Notes under the pieces: model-generated
Database searches by the model: none
What the model saw: only the letters and a program-made list of their open reading frames with translations
Told to the model about the DNA's origin: nothing
Part shown: positions 8,255 to 16,638 of the stretch, piece by piece
How positions within the stretch are numbered: the first letter of the stretch is position 1
How the letters are laid out: the number at the start of each line of letters is the position of its first letter
Translations under genes and position numbers: made by a program
DNA from: Pseudonocardia sp. DSM 110487
GTDB lineage: Bacteria; Actinomycetota; Actinomycetes; Mycobacteriales; Pseudonocardiaceae
Direction: 5' to 3'
Assembly: GCF_019468565.1 (NCBI RefSeq)
Contig: NZ_CP080521.1
Location: 930,001 to 994,000 of the forward strand
DNA length: 64,000 nucleotides

Positions 8255-9861
8255 AGCGGATCGCCGCCGCTGCCACCGCGGTGCTCGCGCTCGTGGCCGG
8301 CTGCGGCGGCGGGGAGACCGCCGGAGCGGGGCCGATCATGGGCCCGTCCGACGCCCCCGTCACGTTGCGCGTGCTCGCGGGCAGCGAGCTCCTGGACCTC
8401 GAACCCGTCCTCACCCAGGCGGGCGAGGCCACCGACGTGCGGATCCAGCTCGAGCCCATCGGAACCCTCGACGGAGCCGAGGCAGTGGCGTCCGGCGCGG
8501 CGGAGACCGACCACGACGCGATCTGGTTCTCGTCCAACCGCTACCTCGCCCTGCAACCCGGGGCGCAGGCCCGGCTCGGCACCGCGATCGACATCATGTC
8601 CTCGCCGGTGGTGCTCGGCCTGCGGCGGCCGGTGGCCGAGCGGCTCGGCTGGGTCGGTCGCCCCGTCACGTGGGCGGAGATCGCGGCCGCTGCCGGTGCC
8701 CGGCAGTTCACGTACGGGATGACCGACCCGTCGGCGTCCAACTCGGGTTTCTCGGCGGTGGTCGCCGTGGCGACCGCGCTGGTCGGGGCCGGTTCGGCGC
8801 TCACGCTGGAACAGGCGGAGTCGACCGTGCCCGCGCTGCGCGACTTCTTCGCCGCCCAGACGCTCGCCGCGGGCTCGTCGGGCTTCCTTCAGGAGGCGTT
8901 CGTCCGGCGGGCCACCGGCGCCGACCCGGGCACCCCGGTCGACGGCCTGATCAACTACGAGTCGGTGCTGCAGGGGATGAATGCGGCCGGCACGCTCCCC
9001 GAGCCGCTCGAGCTGATCCGGCCCGCCGACGGGGTGGTCACGGGCGAGTACCCGTTCACGGTGCTCGCCGCCGCGTCGCCGGAGGCGCGCGACGCGCACC
9101 GCAGGCTCGCCGAGTACCTGCGCACGCCGGACGTGCAGCGCGAGATCGCCGAGCGCACCCACCGGCAGCCCGCGGTGCCCGGTGTCGTCCCCACGCCGTC
9201 GGGGACGGCCGTCGAGCTGCCGTTCCCGGCGCAGGCCGACGTCGTCGAGGCGCTGCTCACCAGCTACTTCGACAAGCTGCGCCGCCCCTCCCGCACGATC
9301 TACGTGCTGGACACGTCCGGCTCCATGGCGGGCGACGAGCGCATCGGCGCGCTCCAGCGCTCGCTCGCCGGGCTGGCCGGGGCGGACCCGTCGCTCACCG
9401 GGCAGTTCCGCCGGTTCCGGGGCCGGGAGCAGGTCACGCTGCTGCCGTTCAACACCACTCCCGAATCGCCGCAGACGTTCACGGTGGCCGAGGAGAACCC
9501 CGCCCCTGACCGGCAACGGATCGCCGACGCCGGAGCCGCGCTCCTGCCGGGCGGTGACACCGCGATCTACGACAGCCTGCAGGCGGCCTTCCGGATCGCG
9601 GAGCAGCAGAGCGCCGCCGACCCGGACCGGTTCACCTCGATCGTGCTGATGACCGACGGTGAGAACACCTCGGGCGCCGACATCGCGGCGTTCCGGGCGT
9701 TCGTCGGGTCCCGTCCCGCCGTACCGGTGTTCTGCGTGCTGTTCGGGGAGAGCAGCGTCGAGGAGATGGAGGAGGTAGCCCGGCTCACCGGAGGCCGTAC
9801 GTTCGACGCGCGCACCGCTCCGCTCGCGGAGGTCTTCAAGGAGATCCGCGGGTATGTCTGA
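8251..9861 (+). CDS. Lipoprotein with binding-protein domain fused to a vWA domain
   Basis: 536 residues. The N-terminus (KRIAAAATAVLALVAGC) is a lipoprotein signal with Cys18 as acylation site. Residues about 30-320 resemble an extracellular solute-binding protein. Residues about 345-536 are a von Willebrand A domain with an intact metal site: DTSGSMAG near residue 353 and LMTDGENTSG near 470. The start at 8251 overlaps the upstream stop and gives the shortest clean signal peptide; a GTG three codons earlier is possible. vWA domains mediate metal-dependent protein contacts, so this looks like an extracellular assembly or sensing factor. Exact role unknown. Confidence 0.75.
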   Translation: MKRIAAAATAVLALVAGCGGGETAGAGPIMGPSDAPVTLRVLAGSELLDLEPVLTQAGEATDVRIQLEPIGTLDGAEAVASGAAETDHDAIWFSSNRYLALQPGAQARLGTAIDIMSSPVVLGLRRPVAERLGWVGRPVTWAEIAAAAGARQFTYGMTDPSASNSGFSAVVAVATALVGAGSALTLEQAESTVPALRDFFAAQTLAAGSSGFLQEAFVRRATGADPGTPVDGLINYESVLQGMNAAGTLPEPLELIRPADGVVTGEYPFTVLAAASPEARDAHRRLAEYLRTPDVQREIAERTHRQPAVPGVVPTPSGTAVELPFPAQADVVEALLTSYFDKLRRPSRTIYVLDTSGSMAGDERIGALQRSLAGLAGADPSLTGQFRRFRGREQVTLLPFNTTPESPQTFTVAEENPAPDRQRIADAGAALLPGGDTAIYDSLQAAFRIAEQQSAADPDRFTSIVLMTDGENTSGADIAAFRAFVGSRPAVPVFCVLFGESSVEEMEEVARLTGGRTFDARTAPLAEVFKEIRGYV

Positions 9862-10456
9862 CCGGGTGCGCCGCTACCTCGGCTCGCGGAAGAACATCGC
9901 GGGAATGGCAGGCGCGCTCGCCGGCGTCGGGCTGCACCTCGCGGGCCTGATCGGCGACGTGTGGCCGGTGGTCGCCGTCGGGCTGTACGGGGTGGGAGCG
10001 CTCGTCGGGCCGAGCGACCCGCCACCCGAGCCGCCGGAGCCCCGCCTGACCGACACGCTGCGCGGCGAGTCCACCGCGCTGCTGCGACGGGTCCAGGGCC
10101 AGGCGGGTGCCCTGCCGGAGGGCGCGGCCACGGTCGTCACCCGGATCCTCGATGCCGTCCGCCTCGTGCTCGACCGGCTCGACCAGGTGGCCGACCAGGA
10201 GACCGACCGCGTCGCGGCGCCCGAGCGACTCGCCGACGCCGCCGAGATCGTGCGCGTCGAGCTCCCCGAGTGCCTGGACACCTACCTCGGCCGCGGACCG
10301 TCCACCCCGGAGGAGCCGGCGGCCCGCGAGCTCAGGGCCCAGCTGACGCTGGTGGCCGAGCGGGCCGACCGGCTGGTCGCGCAGGTCCCCGACCTCCACG
10401 TGCGGCGTGCGGAGGACCTGACGCGGGAGATGCGCCGCAGGCACGAACGCCCTTAG
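9854..10456 (+). CDS. Small membrane protein, XpaC-like
   Basis: 200 residues. Two hydrophobic stretches (about residues 17-35 and 37-53) are followed by a charged, largely helical cytoplasmic part with probable coiled-coil (LLRRVQGQAGALPEGAA, VLDRLDQVADQ). This resembles XpaC/5-bromo-4-chloroindolyl-phosphate-hydrolysis family proteins that I recall accompanying TelA-type toxic-anion genes; the match is by pattern only. The start overlaps the vWA gene by eight bases, so the three genes form one translational unit. No TelA homologue follows; the next gene runs the other way. Confidence 0.5.
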   Translation: MSDRVRRYLGSRKNIAGMAGALAGVGLHLAGLIGDVWPVVAVGLYGVGALVGPSDPPPEPPEPRLTDTLRGESTALLRRVQGQAGALPEGAATVVTRILDAVRLVLDRLDQVADQETDRVAAPERLADAAEIVRVELPECLDTYLGRGPSTPEEPAARELRAQLTLVAERADRLVAQVPDLHVRRAEDLTREMRRRHERP

Positions 10457-10470
10457 GAGCAACACCCGCA

Positions 10471-10587
10471 GGTCGAGTAGCGGAGGCGCCCCGGGCCGGA
10501 GCGCATCGAGACCGACCCGCCAGTGCCTCGGGGTTTGTGGTCTCGATACGGGACGGCGCTGGGGCGCCGTCCCTACTCGACCACCGG
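10471..10587. repeat. Dispersed palindromic repeat A, copy 1
   Basis: Outer arms GGTCGAGTAG and CTACTCGACC(ACCGG) enclose inner arms CATCGAGACC and GGTCTCGATACG. Each half also has its own GC-rich hairpin. The element lies in the gap between converging genes ending at 10456 and 10592. Related copies are at 27743, 48332 and 51051. It probably acts as a bidirectional terminator and resembles REP/BIME-type elements; no transposase is nearby. Confidence 0.75.
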
Positions 10588-10591
10588 AGAA

Positions 10592-11641
10592 CTAGGCGCT
10601 GTGGTTGATCTTCAGTCCGTAGATCACGACCTGGCCCACGTCCGAGGGGTCGGCGCCCTTCTCGGGGTTGGAGTTCACGTAGGCGCCGGCCTTGAAGTAG
10701 TTCCCGGTCCCGCTGATGGGCAGGCTGGCCTTCAGCGCGCCGTTGAACCAGACCTTCACCGTCCCCGCGGCCGACTGGATCTTCACGCGGAACCGCTCGC
10801 CGAGCTTGTACGCGGGGTCGAGCACGACGTCCTTGTCCCCGTCGGCGTACTTCACCGTGAGGCTGCTGCCCGAAAGGTGGATCTGCATGACGTCGTCGTC
10901 GCCGCCGTGGATCTGAGCCGAGATGACGTCGGGCTTCGTGGAGGGCGTCTTGGTGATGGCCTGGTCGACCTCCATCGTGTGCGTGCCGGAACTGCCGTCC
11001 CAGCTCGCGTTCTCGCCACCCGTCATCTCCCGCAGCTCGGAGCGCGGGTAGTGGCTGTTCGCCGTGGTGGCGCCGCCCGCGTTGGCGGTGAACACGACGC
11101 CGTCCTTCGTGTCGTTCAGCTGGAACCACTTGCTGGCGTAGGTGGCGAGGTCCTTCGTGTCGACGGTGTCGGGGCGGCCTTCGGACCCGGTGGGCAGCGT
11201 GAGGTACCACTTGCTGGCGTCGATGATCTGCGCGGGGAACCGGGCGGCGCGCGCCACGGCCTCGCCGAGCCCGCCTTCCTGGCCGTCCTTGTCGTCGCCC
11301 TTGTCCTCGGCCGGAGCCTCGGAGGTGGGGGCGGGCGCCTCGGTGGTCGGCTCGGGATCGGGGGTCAGCAGCTCGGGGACGGGCAGCTCCGGCGTGGGGA
11401 GGACCGCCAGGTCGCGGGACGCGAGGTTGACGTCCTCCTCTGACGGCGGGCCGAGCGCGCCCGTGAACGAGAGCATGGTGCCGATGACGGCGATCACCGC
11501 CGCGATGGCGACGGCGACGAGGACGGTGCTGTGGTGCGAGGGGATACGCGCACCACGCGCGTGATCGCCCTGCTCAGACTGCTGTTCGTACGTCTGAGTG
11601 GGCGGCGCGTGGCGCGTTCCGGGGGAGCGGTGCCGGGCCAC
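10592..11641 (-). CDS. Membrane-anchored polysaccharide lyase family 7 (alginate-lyase-like)
   Basis: 349 residues. The N-terminal ~35 residues are cytoplasmic, residues about 40-58 are a membrane anchor, and a Pro/Glu/Thr-rich linker precedes the catalytic domain (from about residue 125). All three PL7 signatures are present: RSELRE near residue 199, AQIHGG near 242 and YFKAGAYV near 313. PL7 enzymes cleave uronate polymers such as alginate by beta-elimination. The GTG at 11641 is preceded by GGAAGG and gives the complete anchor. Surface display rather than free secretion is inferred from the missing cleavage site. The true polymer is not determined. Confidence 0.8.
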   Translation of the reverse strand: MARHRSPGTRHAPPTQTYEQQSEQGDHARGARIPSHHSTVLVAVAIAAVIAVIGTMLSFTGALGPPSEEDVNLASRDLAVLPTPELPVPELLTPDPEPTTEAPAPTSEAPAEDKGDDKDGQEGGLGEAVARAARFPAQIIDASKWYLTLPTGSEGRPDTVDTKDLATYASKWFQLNDTKDGVVFTANAGGATTANSHYPRSELREMTGGENASWDGSSGTHTMEVDQAITKTPSTKPDVISAQIHGGDDDVMQIHLSGSSLTVKYADGDKDVVLDPAYKLGERFRVKIQSAAGTVKVWFNGALKASLPISGTGNYFKAGAYVNSNPEKGADPSDVGQVVIYGLKINHSA

Positions 11642-11847
11642 GAACCTACCTTCCGGATCGACGACCGGCCCGGACGTCCGGCTCGGGGTGCCGGCGGGGA
11701 TGGGGAGGCCCCGTGTCCGTTTCGTGACCGGTCCGGTCAAGGAAAAGCTATCCGCGAGATCGTCCGGGGTTGCCTGTGCGCCGACGAGAGGGATGATCTC
11801 TGCGATGAACGGTCCTCTTGTTGGGCTATTCGGTCCAACGGTTCGTG

Positions 11848-13044
11848 TCAGTTGCCAGCTGAAGGCGCGGTAGCAGGCGACGGGCGGCGGGCCCGCACCC
11901 ACCGGGCCGCGGGCTCCACCAGGCGCGCCGCCACCGGGCCGATCACGGCCATCAGCAGCACGTAGGTGGTGGCGAGCGCCGTCACCTGGCTCTCCACCGC
12001 TGAGTAGGTGACGGCCAGCCCGGCGATGACGATCGAGAACTCGCCGCGCGCGATGAGCGCGGCGCCCGCGCGGGCCCGCCCCAGGGGGCCGATTCCCACC
12101 CGTCCCGCGGCCCACCAGCCGGTGGCGAGCTTCGTCAGCGTCGTCGCGACGGCGAGGACGACGGCCCAGCCGAGCACGGGTGGGATCGACGCCGGGTCGG
12201 TGTGCAGCCCGAACACCACGAAGAACACGGCGGCGAACAGGTCGCGCAGCGGTTCGAGGAGCTTGGTGGCGTTCTCGGCCGTCGAGCCGGATATCGCGAT
12301 GCCCAGCAGGAACGCGCCGACAGCGGCCGAGACCTGCATCGCGGAGGCGAAGCCTGCCACCAGCAGCGCGAGGCCGAGCACCTTGAGCAGGAACACCTCG
12401 CGGTCGGGCGAGTCGACCACGGCGGAGACGAACCGCCCGTAGCGCAGGGCCACCACGAGCACGACGGCGAGCACCGCCACCGAGATACCGACGGCGCTCA
12501 GCGCGCCCACGAGGGTCACCCCGATCAGCACGGCGGTGAGGATCGGCAGGTACAGCGCCATCACGAGGTCCTCGAACACGAGGATCGACAGCACGACCGG
12601 GGTCTCGCGGTTGCCGAGGCGGCCCAGGTCACCGAGGACCTTCGCGACGATCCCCGACGACGAGATGTACGTGACGCCGCCCAGCACGAGCGCTCCGACC
12701 GCCCCCCAGCCGAGGATCAGCGCCACGGCGACGCCCGGTGCCGCGTTGAGCACGACGTCGAGCACACCGGCGGTCCATGAGCGGCGCATGCCGTCGATCA
12801 GCTCGGTGGCCGAGTACTCGAGGCCCAGCAGCAGGAGCAGCAGGATGACGCCGACCTCGCCGGCGATCGTCGTGAACCCGTCGATGCCGTGCAGCGGTAT
12901 GACGCCACCCGTGCCGAAGAACAGGCCTCCGAGCAGGTAGAGCGGGATGGGGGAGAGGCCGATCCGCCCGGCGAGGCGGCCGAGGAGCCCGAGGGAGAAG
13001 AAGACGGCCCCGAGCTCGATCAGCTCGAGAGCGGTGCTGGTCAT
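11848..13044 (-). CDS. CPA2-type cation/proton antiporter (KhtU/KefB-like)
   Basis: 398 residues with about twelve membrane segments, the length of a CPA2 transporter lacking the C-terminal TrkA-N domain. Typical features are PLYLLGGLFFGTGG near the start, the LLLLLGLEYSATEL segment and GARARAGAALIARGEFSIV-like sequence near the end (seen as ARAGAALIARGEFSIVIAGL). Its ATG overlaps the stop of the upstream TrkA-C gene (ATGA), so the two are translationally coupled. Known KhtT/KhtU pairs exchange K+ for H+ and respond to nucleotide ligands; potassium efflux is the likely role here. Confidence 0.85.
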   Translation of the reverse strand: MTSTALELIELGAVFFSLGLLGRLAGRIGLSPIPLYLLGGLFFGTGGVIPLHGIDGFTTIAGEVGVILLLLLLGLEYSATELIDGMRRSWTAGVLDVVLNAAPGVAVALILGWGAVGALVLGGVTYISSSGIVAKVLGDLGRLGNRETPVVLSILVFEDLVMALYLPILTAVLIGVTLVGALSAVGISVAVLAVVLVVALRYGRFVSAVVDSPDREVFLLKVLGLALLVAGFASAMQVSAAVGAFLLGIAISGSTAENATKLLEPLRDLFAAVFFVVFGLHTDPASIPPVLGWAVVLAVATTLTKLATGWWAAGRVGIGPLGRARAGAALIARGEFSIVIAGLAVTYSAVESQVTALATTYVLLMAVIGPVAARLVEPAARWVRARRPSPATAPSAGN

Positions 13045-13520
13045 CCGCCGCGCTTGAGGATCTTGACGGCGTTGTCGAGCCCCTCCGCTGTGCCGACGGT
13101 GACCATCAGGTCGCCCGCGGTCAGGGTGAAGTCCGGCGTCGGACTGGGGTGCACCTGGCCGGCCCGCATCACGGCGACCACGGACACGCCGGTGCGGGTG
13201 CGCAGTGCGGTGTCGCCGAGCGTGCGGCCGTCGAACGGCGGCCCGACGGGGATCTGCCGGGTGTGGATGCCGGGGAGGTCGCGGTGCTCCTCCCTGAGCT
13301 GCGCGACGAGCTGCGGCGCGCCGAGCAGGTTGGCCAGCGCACCCGCTTCCTCGGCGGTGAGCGGGAGCTCGGCGAGGCACGCGTCGGGGTCGTCGGGCTT
13401 GGAGATGATCAGTTCTATCTTGCCGTCCCGGTGGGTGACGACGCCGATCCGCCGGCCGTTGCGGAGCGCGAAGTCCTTCCGCACGCCGATTCCGGGTAGG
13501 GGTGTCACCTCGACGTTCAC
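13041..13520 (-). CDS. TrkA-C regulatory subunit of the antiporter (KhtT-like)
   Basis: 159 residues. The first ~70 residues form a small beta-rich domain (VEVTPLPGIGVRKDFALR), and residues about 75-157 are a TrkA-C/RCK_C domain (GRTLGDTALRTRTGVSVVAV, then FTLTAGDLMVTVGTAEGL). Such cytoplasmic subunits gate the partner antiporter after binding a nucleotide; in other bacteria the ligand can be c-di-AMP or NADH, which cannot be told from the sequence. It is first in a two-gene operon overlapping the antiporter by four bases. Confidence 0.85.
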   Translation of the reverse strand: MNVEVTPLPGIGVRKDFALRNGRRIGVVTHRDGKIELIISKPDDPDACLAELPLTAEEAGALANLLGAPQLVAQLREEHRDLPGIHTRQIPVGPPFDGRTLGDTALRTRTGVSVVAVMRAGQVHPSPTPDFTLTAGDLMVTVGTAEGLDNAVKILKRGG

Positions 13521-13676
13521 GCCTCCACGGTAGTTGAACGCGTGGCGGTAGCCTGCCGCGCGTGCGCGTCCTGTTCTGGAACCGCCTCAGGAGGACGGAA
13601 TTCCTGGTGACGGTCACCCGGGAGGCGGCTCCGCCACCGTCTGAGCGGGCCACGAAACCGGGATGCGGCCCGGGCA

Positions 13677-13682
13677 TAGGCT
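13677..13682 (+). promoter_or_regulatory. -10 box of metG, leaderless start
   Basis: TAGGCT ends 7 nt before the metG ATG at 13690. This spacing places transcription initiation at or next to the start codon. No Shine-Dalgarno is possible, and an in-frame ATG upstream at 13663 would precede the promoter, so it is rejected as a start. Confidence 0.6.
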
Positions 13683-13689
13683 GGAGAGC

Positions 13690-15483
13690 ATGAGTTCCCA
13701 CGTGCTGACCGCCGTGGCCTGGCCCTATGCCAACGGCCCTCGGCACATCGGCCACGTCTCCGGCATCGGTGTGCCCTCCGACGTGTTCTCCCGTTATCAG
13801 CGGATGGCCGGCAACCGGGTGCTCATGGTCTCCGGCAGCGACGAGCACGGCACCCCGATCCTGGTGCAGGCCGAGAAGGAGGGCCTGACGCCGCAGCAGA
13901 CCGTGGACAAGTACCACCGCGTGATCGCGGAGGACCTGCGCGGGCTCGGCGTCACCTACGACCTCTACACCCGCACAACCACCGGCAACCACTCCGACGT
14001 CGTGCAGCAGATCTTCATGGCGCTGCACCGCAACGGGTACGTGGTGCCGAAGACCACCACCGGGGCGATCAGCCCGTCCACCGGTCGCACGCTGCCCGAC
14101 CGCTACGTCGAGGGCACCTGCCCGATCTGCGGCTACGACGGCGCGCGCGGCGACCAGTGCGACAACTGCGGCAACCAGCTCGACGCCGCGGACCTGATCA
14201 ACCCGCGCTCGCGGATCAACGGCGAGGTGCCGAAGTTCGTCGAGACCGAGCACCTGTTCCTCGACCTGCCCGCGTTCACCGAGACGCTCGGCAAGTGGCT
14301 CGCGTCGAAGACGGGCTGGCGGCCGAACGTCCTGAACTTCACGCGGAACCTCGTCGACGACATGCGGCCCCGCCCGATCACCCGCGACCTGGACTGGGGC
14401 GTCACGATCCCGCTCGACGGGTGGAGCGACCAGCCGCTCAAGAAGTTCTACGTCTGGTTCGACGCGGTGATCGGCTACTTCTCGGCCAGCGTCGAGTGGG
14501 CCCGCCGCACGGGCGACCCCGACGCGTGGAAGGCGTGGTGGAACGACCCGGCGTCCGAGCTCGTGTACTTCATGGGCAAGGACAACATCACCTTCCACGC
14601 CCAGATCTGGCCCGCGCTGCTGCTCGGGCACAACGGGCAGGGCGACCACGGCGGCGCGCCGGGGCCGTACGGAGAGCTGAACCTGCCGTCGGAGATCGCG
14701 TCGAGCGAGTTCCTCACGATGAGCGGCTCGAAGTTCTCCACCTCGCGCGGCACCGTGATCTACCTGCACGACTTCCTGCGCGAGTTCGGGCCCGACAGCC
14801 TGCGGTACTTCATCGCGGCCGGGGGGCCCGAGACGCAGGACGTCGACTTCACGTGGGACGAGTTCGTGCGCCGGATCAACTTCGAGCTGGCCAACGAGTG
14901 GGGCAACCTCGTCAACCGGTCGATCTCGATGGCCCACAAGAACAACGGGGCCGTCCCGGCGCCCACCACACCTGCGGCCGCCGACGCCGAGCTGCTGGCG
15001 CTGTCGAAGGCCGCGTTCGACACCGTGGGCGGGCACCTGGCGCGCTCGCGGTTCCGCGCCGGGATCAGCGAGGCGATGAAGGTCGTCTCCGCCGCCAACC
15101 GGTACCTGTCGGACCAGGAACCGTGGAAGCTGAAGGACGACCCGGGCAGGCGCGACGCCGTGCTGCACACGGCGCTGCAGGTCGTGCAGGACGCCAACAC
15201 GCTGCTCACGCCGTTCCTGCCGCACTCGGCGCAGCAGGTGCACGAGGCGTTGGGTGGCACCGGCGTGTGGGCCGCGCAGCCGGAGCTGCAGGAGGTCCCC
15301 GACCTCGACATCCCCGGCCGGATCAACCCGATCCTCACCGGGGACTACACCAAGGAGCAGGCGCGCTGGTCCTCCACACCGATCGAGGTCGGCCGGCCGC
15401 TGGCCAAGCCCACGCCGATCTTCCGGAAGCTCGAGCCCGAGCTCGCCGAGACGGGCCCGGAATGGGCCCCGATCGCCAAGTGA
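13690..15483 (+). CDS. metG: Methionyl-tRNA synthetase
   Basis: 597 residues, class I aminoacyl-tRNA synthetase. The HIGH motif is at residues 19-22 (GPRHIGHVSG) and the KMSKS equivalent is SKFSTSRG near residue 347. A zinc knuckle with paired cysteines (CPICG then CDNCG) lies near residues 144-162. The anticodon-binding region contains NEWGNLVNRS. It charges tRNA-Met in the cytoplasm. The protein ends without a tRNA-binding EMAP-like domain, as in mycobacterial MetG. A palindrome follows and tatD is next on the same strand. Confidence 0.97.
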   Translation: MSSHVLTAVAWPYANGPRHIGHVSGIGVPSDVFSRYQRMAGNRVLMVSGSDEHGTPILVQAEKEGLTPQQTVDKYHRVIAEDLRGLGVTYDLYTRTTTGNHSDVVQQIFMALHRNGYVVPKTTTGAISPSTGRTLPDRYVEGTCPICGYDGARGDQCDNCGNQLDAADLINPRSRINGEVPKFVETEHLFLDLPAFTETLGKWLASKTGWRPNVLNFTRNLVDDMRPRPITRDLDWGVTIPLDGWSDQPLKKFYVWFDAVIGYFSASVEWARRTGDPDAWKAWWNDPASELVYFMGKDNITFHAQIWPALLLGHNGQGDHGGAPGPYGELNLPSEIASSEFLTMSGSKFSTSRGTVIYLHDFLREFGPDSLRYFIAAGGPETQDVDFTWDEFVRRINFELANEWGNLVNRSISMAHKNNGAVPAPTTPAAADAELLALSKAAFDTVGGHLARSRFRAGISEAMKVVSAANRYLSDQEPWKLKDDPGRRDAVLHTALQVVQDANTLLTPFLPHSAQQVHEALGGTGVWAAQPELQEVPDLDIPGRINPILTGDYTKEQARWSSTPIEVGRPLAKPTPIFRKLEPELAETGPEWAPIAK

Positions 15484-15485
15484 GG

Positions 15486-15529
15486 TCGTGAGTGGATACG
15501 CGAGCTATGGCACGCGTATCCACTCACGA
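15486..15529. repeat. Palindrome B2, copy of the 4966 element
   Basis: The arms TCGTGAGTGGATACGCG and inverse are identical to B1, with spacer AGCTATGGCA instead of CGCTCTGGCA. It begins two bases after the metG stop and ends 15 bp before the tatD start. It probably terminates or attenuates metG transcription. Confidence 0.6.
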
Positions 15530-15544
15530 GGGCCGGAGGCCCTG

Positions 15545-16429
15545 GTGAGCGGGGCGCACGGGCGGCGAGAGGCGCCTCCTCCTCCCGAGCCGCTGGCGGC
15601 GGCCACCGTCGACTCGCACACCCACCTCGACGCGTGCGGGTGCGTGGACGCGGCCGACGTGCGCGCGGCGATGGACCGGGCCTCGGCGGTGGGCGTCACG
15701 CGGGCGGTCACGGTGGCCGACGATCTCGCCTCGGCGCGATGGGTGGTGCAGGCCGCGCACTGGGACGACCGGGTCGTGGCTGCCGTCGCACTGCACCCCA
15801 CGCGGACGGCCGCGCTCACGGAGGACGACCACGCCGAGATCGAGCGGCTCGCCCGCGACCCGCGCGTGGTCGCGGTGGGGGAGACCGGCCTGGACTACTA
15901 CTGGGACTACTCGCCGCCGCAAGCCCAGCAGGAGTCGTTCCGGCGGCACATCGACCTCGCCAAGCGCATCGGCAAGCCGTTGATGATCCACGACCGGGAC
16001 GCCCACGACGACGTGCTGCGCATTCTCCGCGAGGAGGGCGCGCCCGACGCCGTGGTGTTCCACTGCTTCTCGGGCGACGCCGCGATGGCGCGCGAGTGCG
16101 CCGACGCCGGATACGTGCTGTCGTTCGCGGGTCCGGTCACGTTCCGCAACGCCCGCGCGCTGCGGGAGGCGGCGGTCGTCGTGCCGGAGGACCAGCTGCT
16201 CGTCGAGACCGACGCGCCGTTCCTCACCCCGCACCCGCACCGGGGAAGGGCCAACGAGCCGTACTGCCTGCCCTGGACCGTGCGCGGCCTCGCGGACCTG
16301 CGCGAAGTCCCCGACGAGCAGCTGGCGGCGAGCGCCGGACGCAACGCCGAGCGGGTCTTCGGGCTCGCCGAGCTGCCACCCGCCGCGGAGCCCGCCACAC
16401 CCACCGGCGACGCCTCGCGCTCGGCGTAA
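15545..16429 (+). CDS. tatD: TatD-family metal-dependent DNase
   Basis: 294 residues. Metal-binding motifs of the TatD amidohydrolase fold are present: DSHTHLDAC near residue 22, GETGLDYYW near 113, MIHDRDAHDD near 148, FHCFSGD near 174 and ETDAPFLTP near 222. TatD proteins are cytoplasmic 3'-5' exonucleases implicated in DNA repair and turnover. The GTG at 15545 is the first start after the palindrome. Its place just before rpfB and rsmA is conserved in actinobacteria. Confidence 0.93.
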   Translation: MSGAHGRREAPPPPEPLAAATVDSHTHLDACGCVDAADVRAAMDRASAVGVTRAVTVADDLASARWVVQAAHWDDRVVAAVALHPTRTAALTEDDHAEIERLARDPRVVAVGETGLDYYWDYSPPQAQQESFRRHIDLAKRIGKPLMIHDRDAHDDVLRILREEGAPDAVVFHCFSGDAAMARECADAGYVLSFAGPVTFRNARALREAAVVVPEDQLLVETDAPFLTPHPHRGRANEPYCLPWTVRGLADLREVPDEQLAASAGRNAERVFGLAELPPAAEPATPTGDASRSA

Positions 16430-16489
16430 AGGGCGGGCCGTTCGGCGCTGTCGGCGTGTCGGGGTTCGACCTCGGCGCTCACAGCCCGT

Positions 16490-16638
16490 TACGGTTCCGT
16501 GATCGCAAGCCGGGGTGGGGAATCGCTCCCCAGCTAGTGCGGGCACGGTGGTCCGGGGCGCTCCCCCACGATCGACAGCCTCCGGGCCACCGTGACCGCG
16601 ACTCCTCCCCTGCCCGGTCCGACGAGGTCTGGAAGCCC
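16490..16638 (+). promoter_or_regulatory. Promoter and structured 5' leader of rpfB
   Basis: TACGGT (16490-16495) could be a -10 box with TTCGAC (16465-16470) upstream, giving a leader of about 135 nt. The same place holds a near-palindrome, TTACGGTTCCGTGA. The leader contains a small hairpin (TGGGG...CCCCA, 16516-16532) and a 13-bp stem pairing 16544-16556 with 16582-16594 (CACGGTGGTCCGG with CCGGGCCACCGTG). From memory, the M. tuberculosis rpfB leader is a published RNA switch; sequence similarity to it has not been tested here. Confidence 0.45.

Noticed and set aside
7990..9516. A 508-codon open frame antisense to the vWA lipoprotein gene
   Set aside because: It mirrors the third-position GC bias of the plus-strand gene, has no recognisable domain, and the sense frame has a signal peptide and intact vWA motifs.
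10471..10587. Insertion-sequence end or attachment site
   Set aside because: There is no transposase or integrase and no clear target duplication; the same element recurs as intergenic hairpins elsewhere in the window.
13663..13689. Upstream start codon for metG
   Set aside because: It lies upstream of, and overlaps, the -10 box TAGGCT, and would add nine residues absent from the family.
11848..15243. A very long open frame on the minus strand crossing metG and the antiporter genes
   Set aside because: Only the part from 13044 down encodes a credible protein. The rest is antisense to metG and is rich in Arg/Val/His-type GC artefact sequence.
16490..16638. c-di-AMP (ydaO-type) riboswitch before rpfB
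   Set aside because: Other rpf and cell-wall hydrolase genes have one, but I could not find the conserved core strands here; only generic hairpins are visible.
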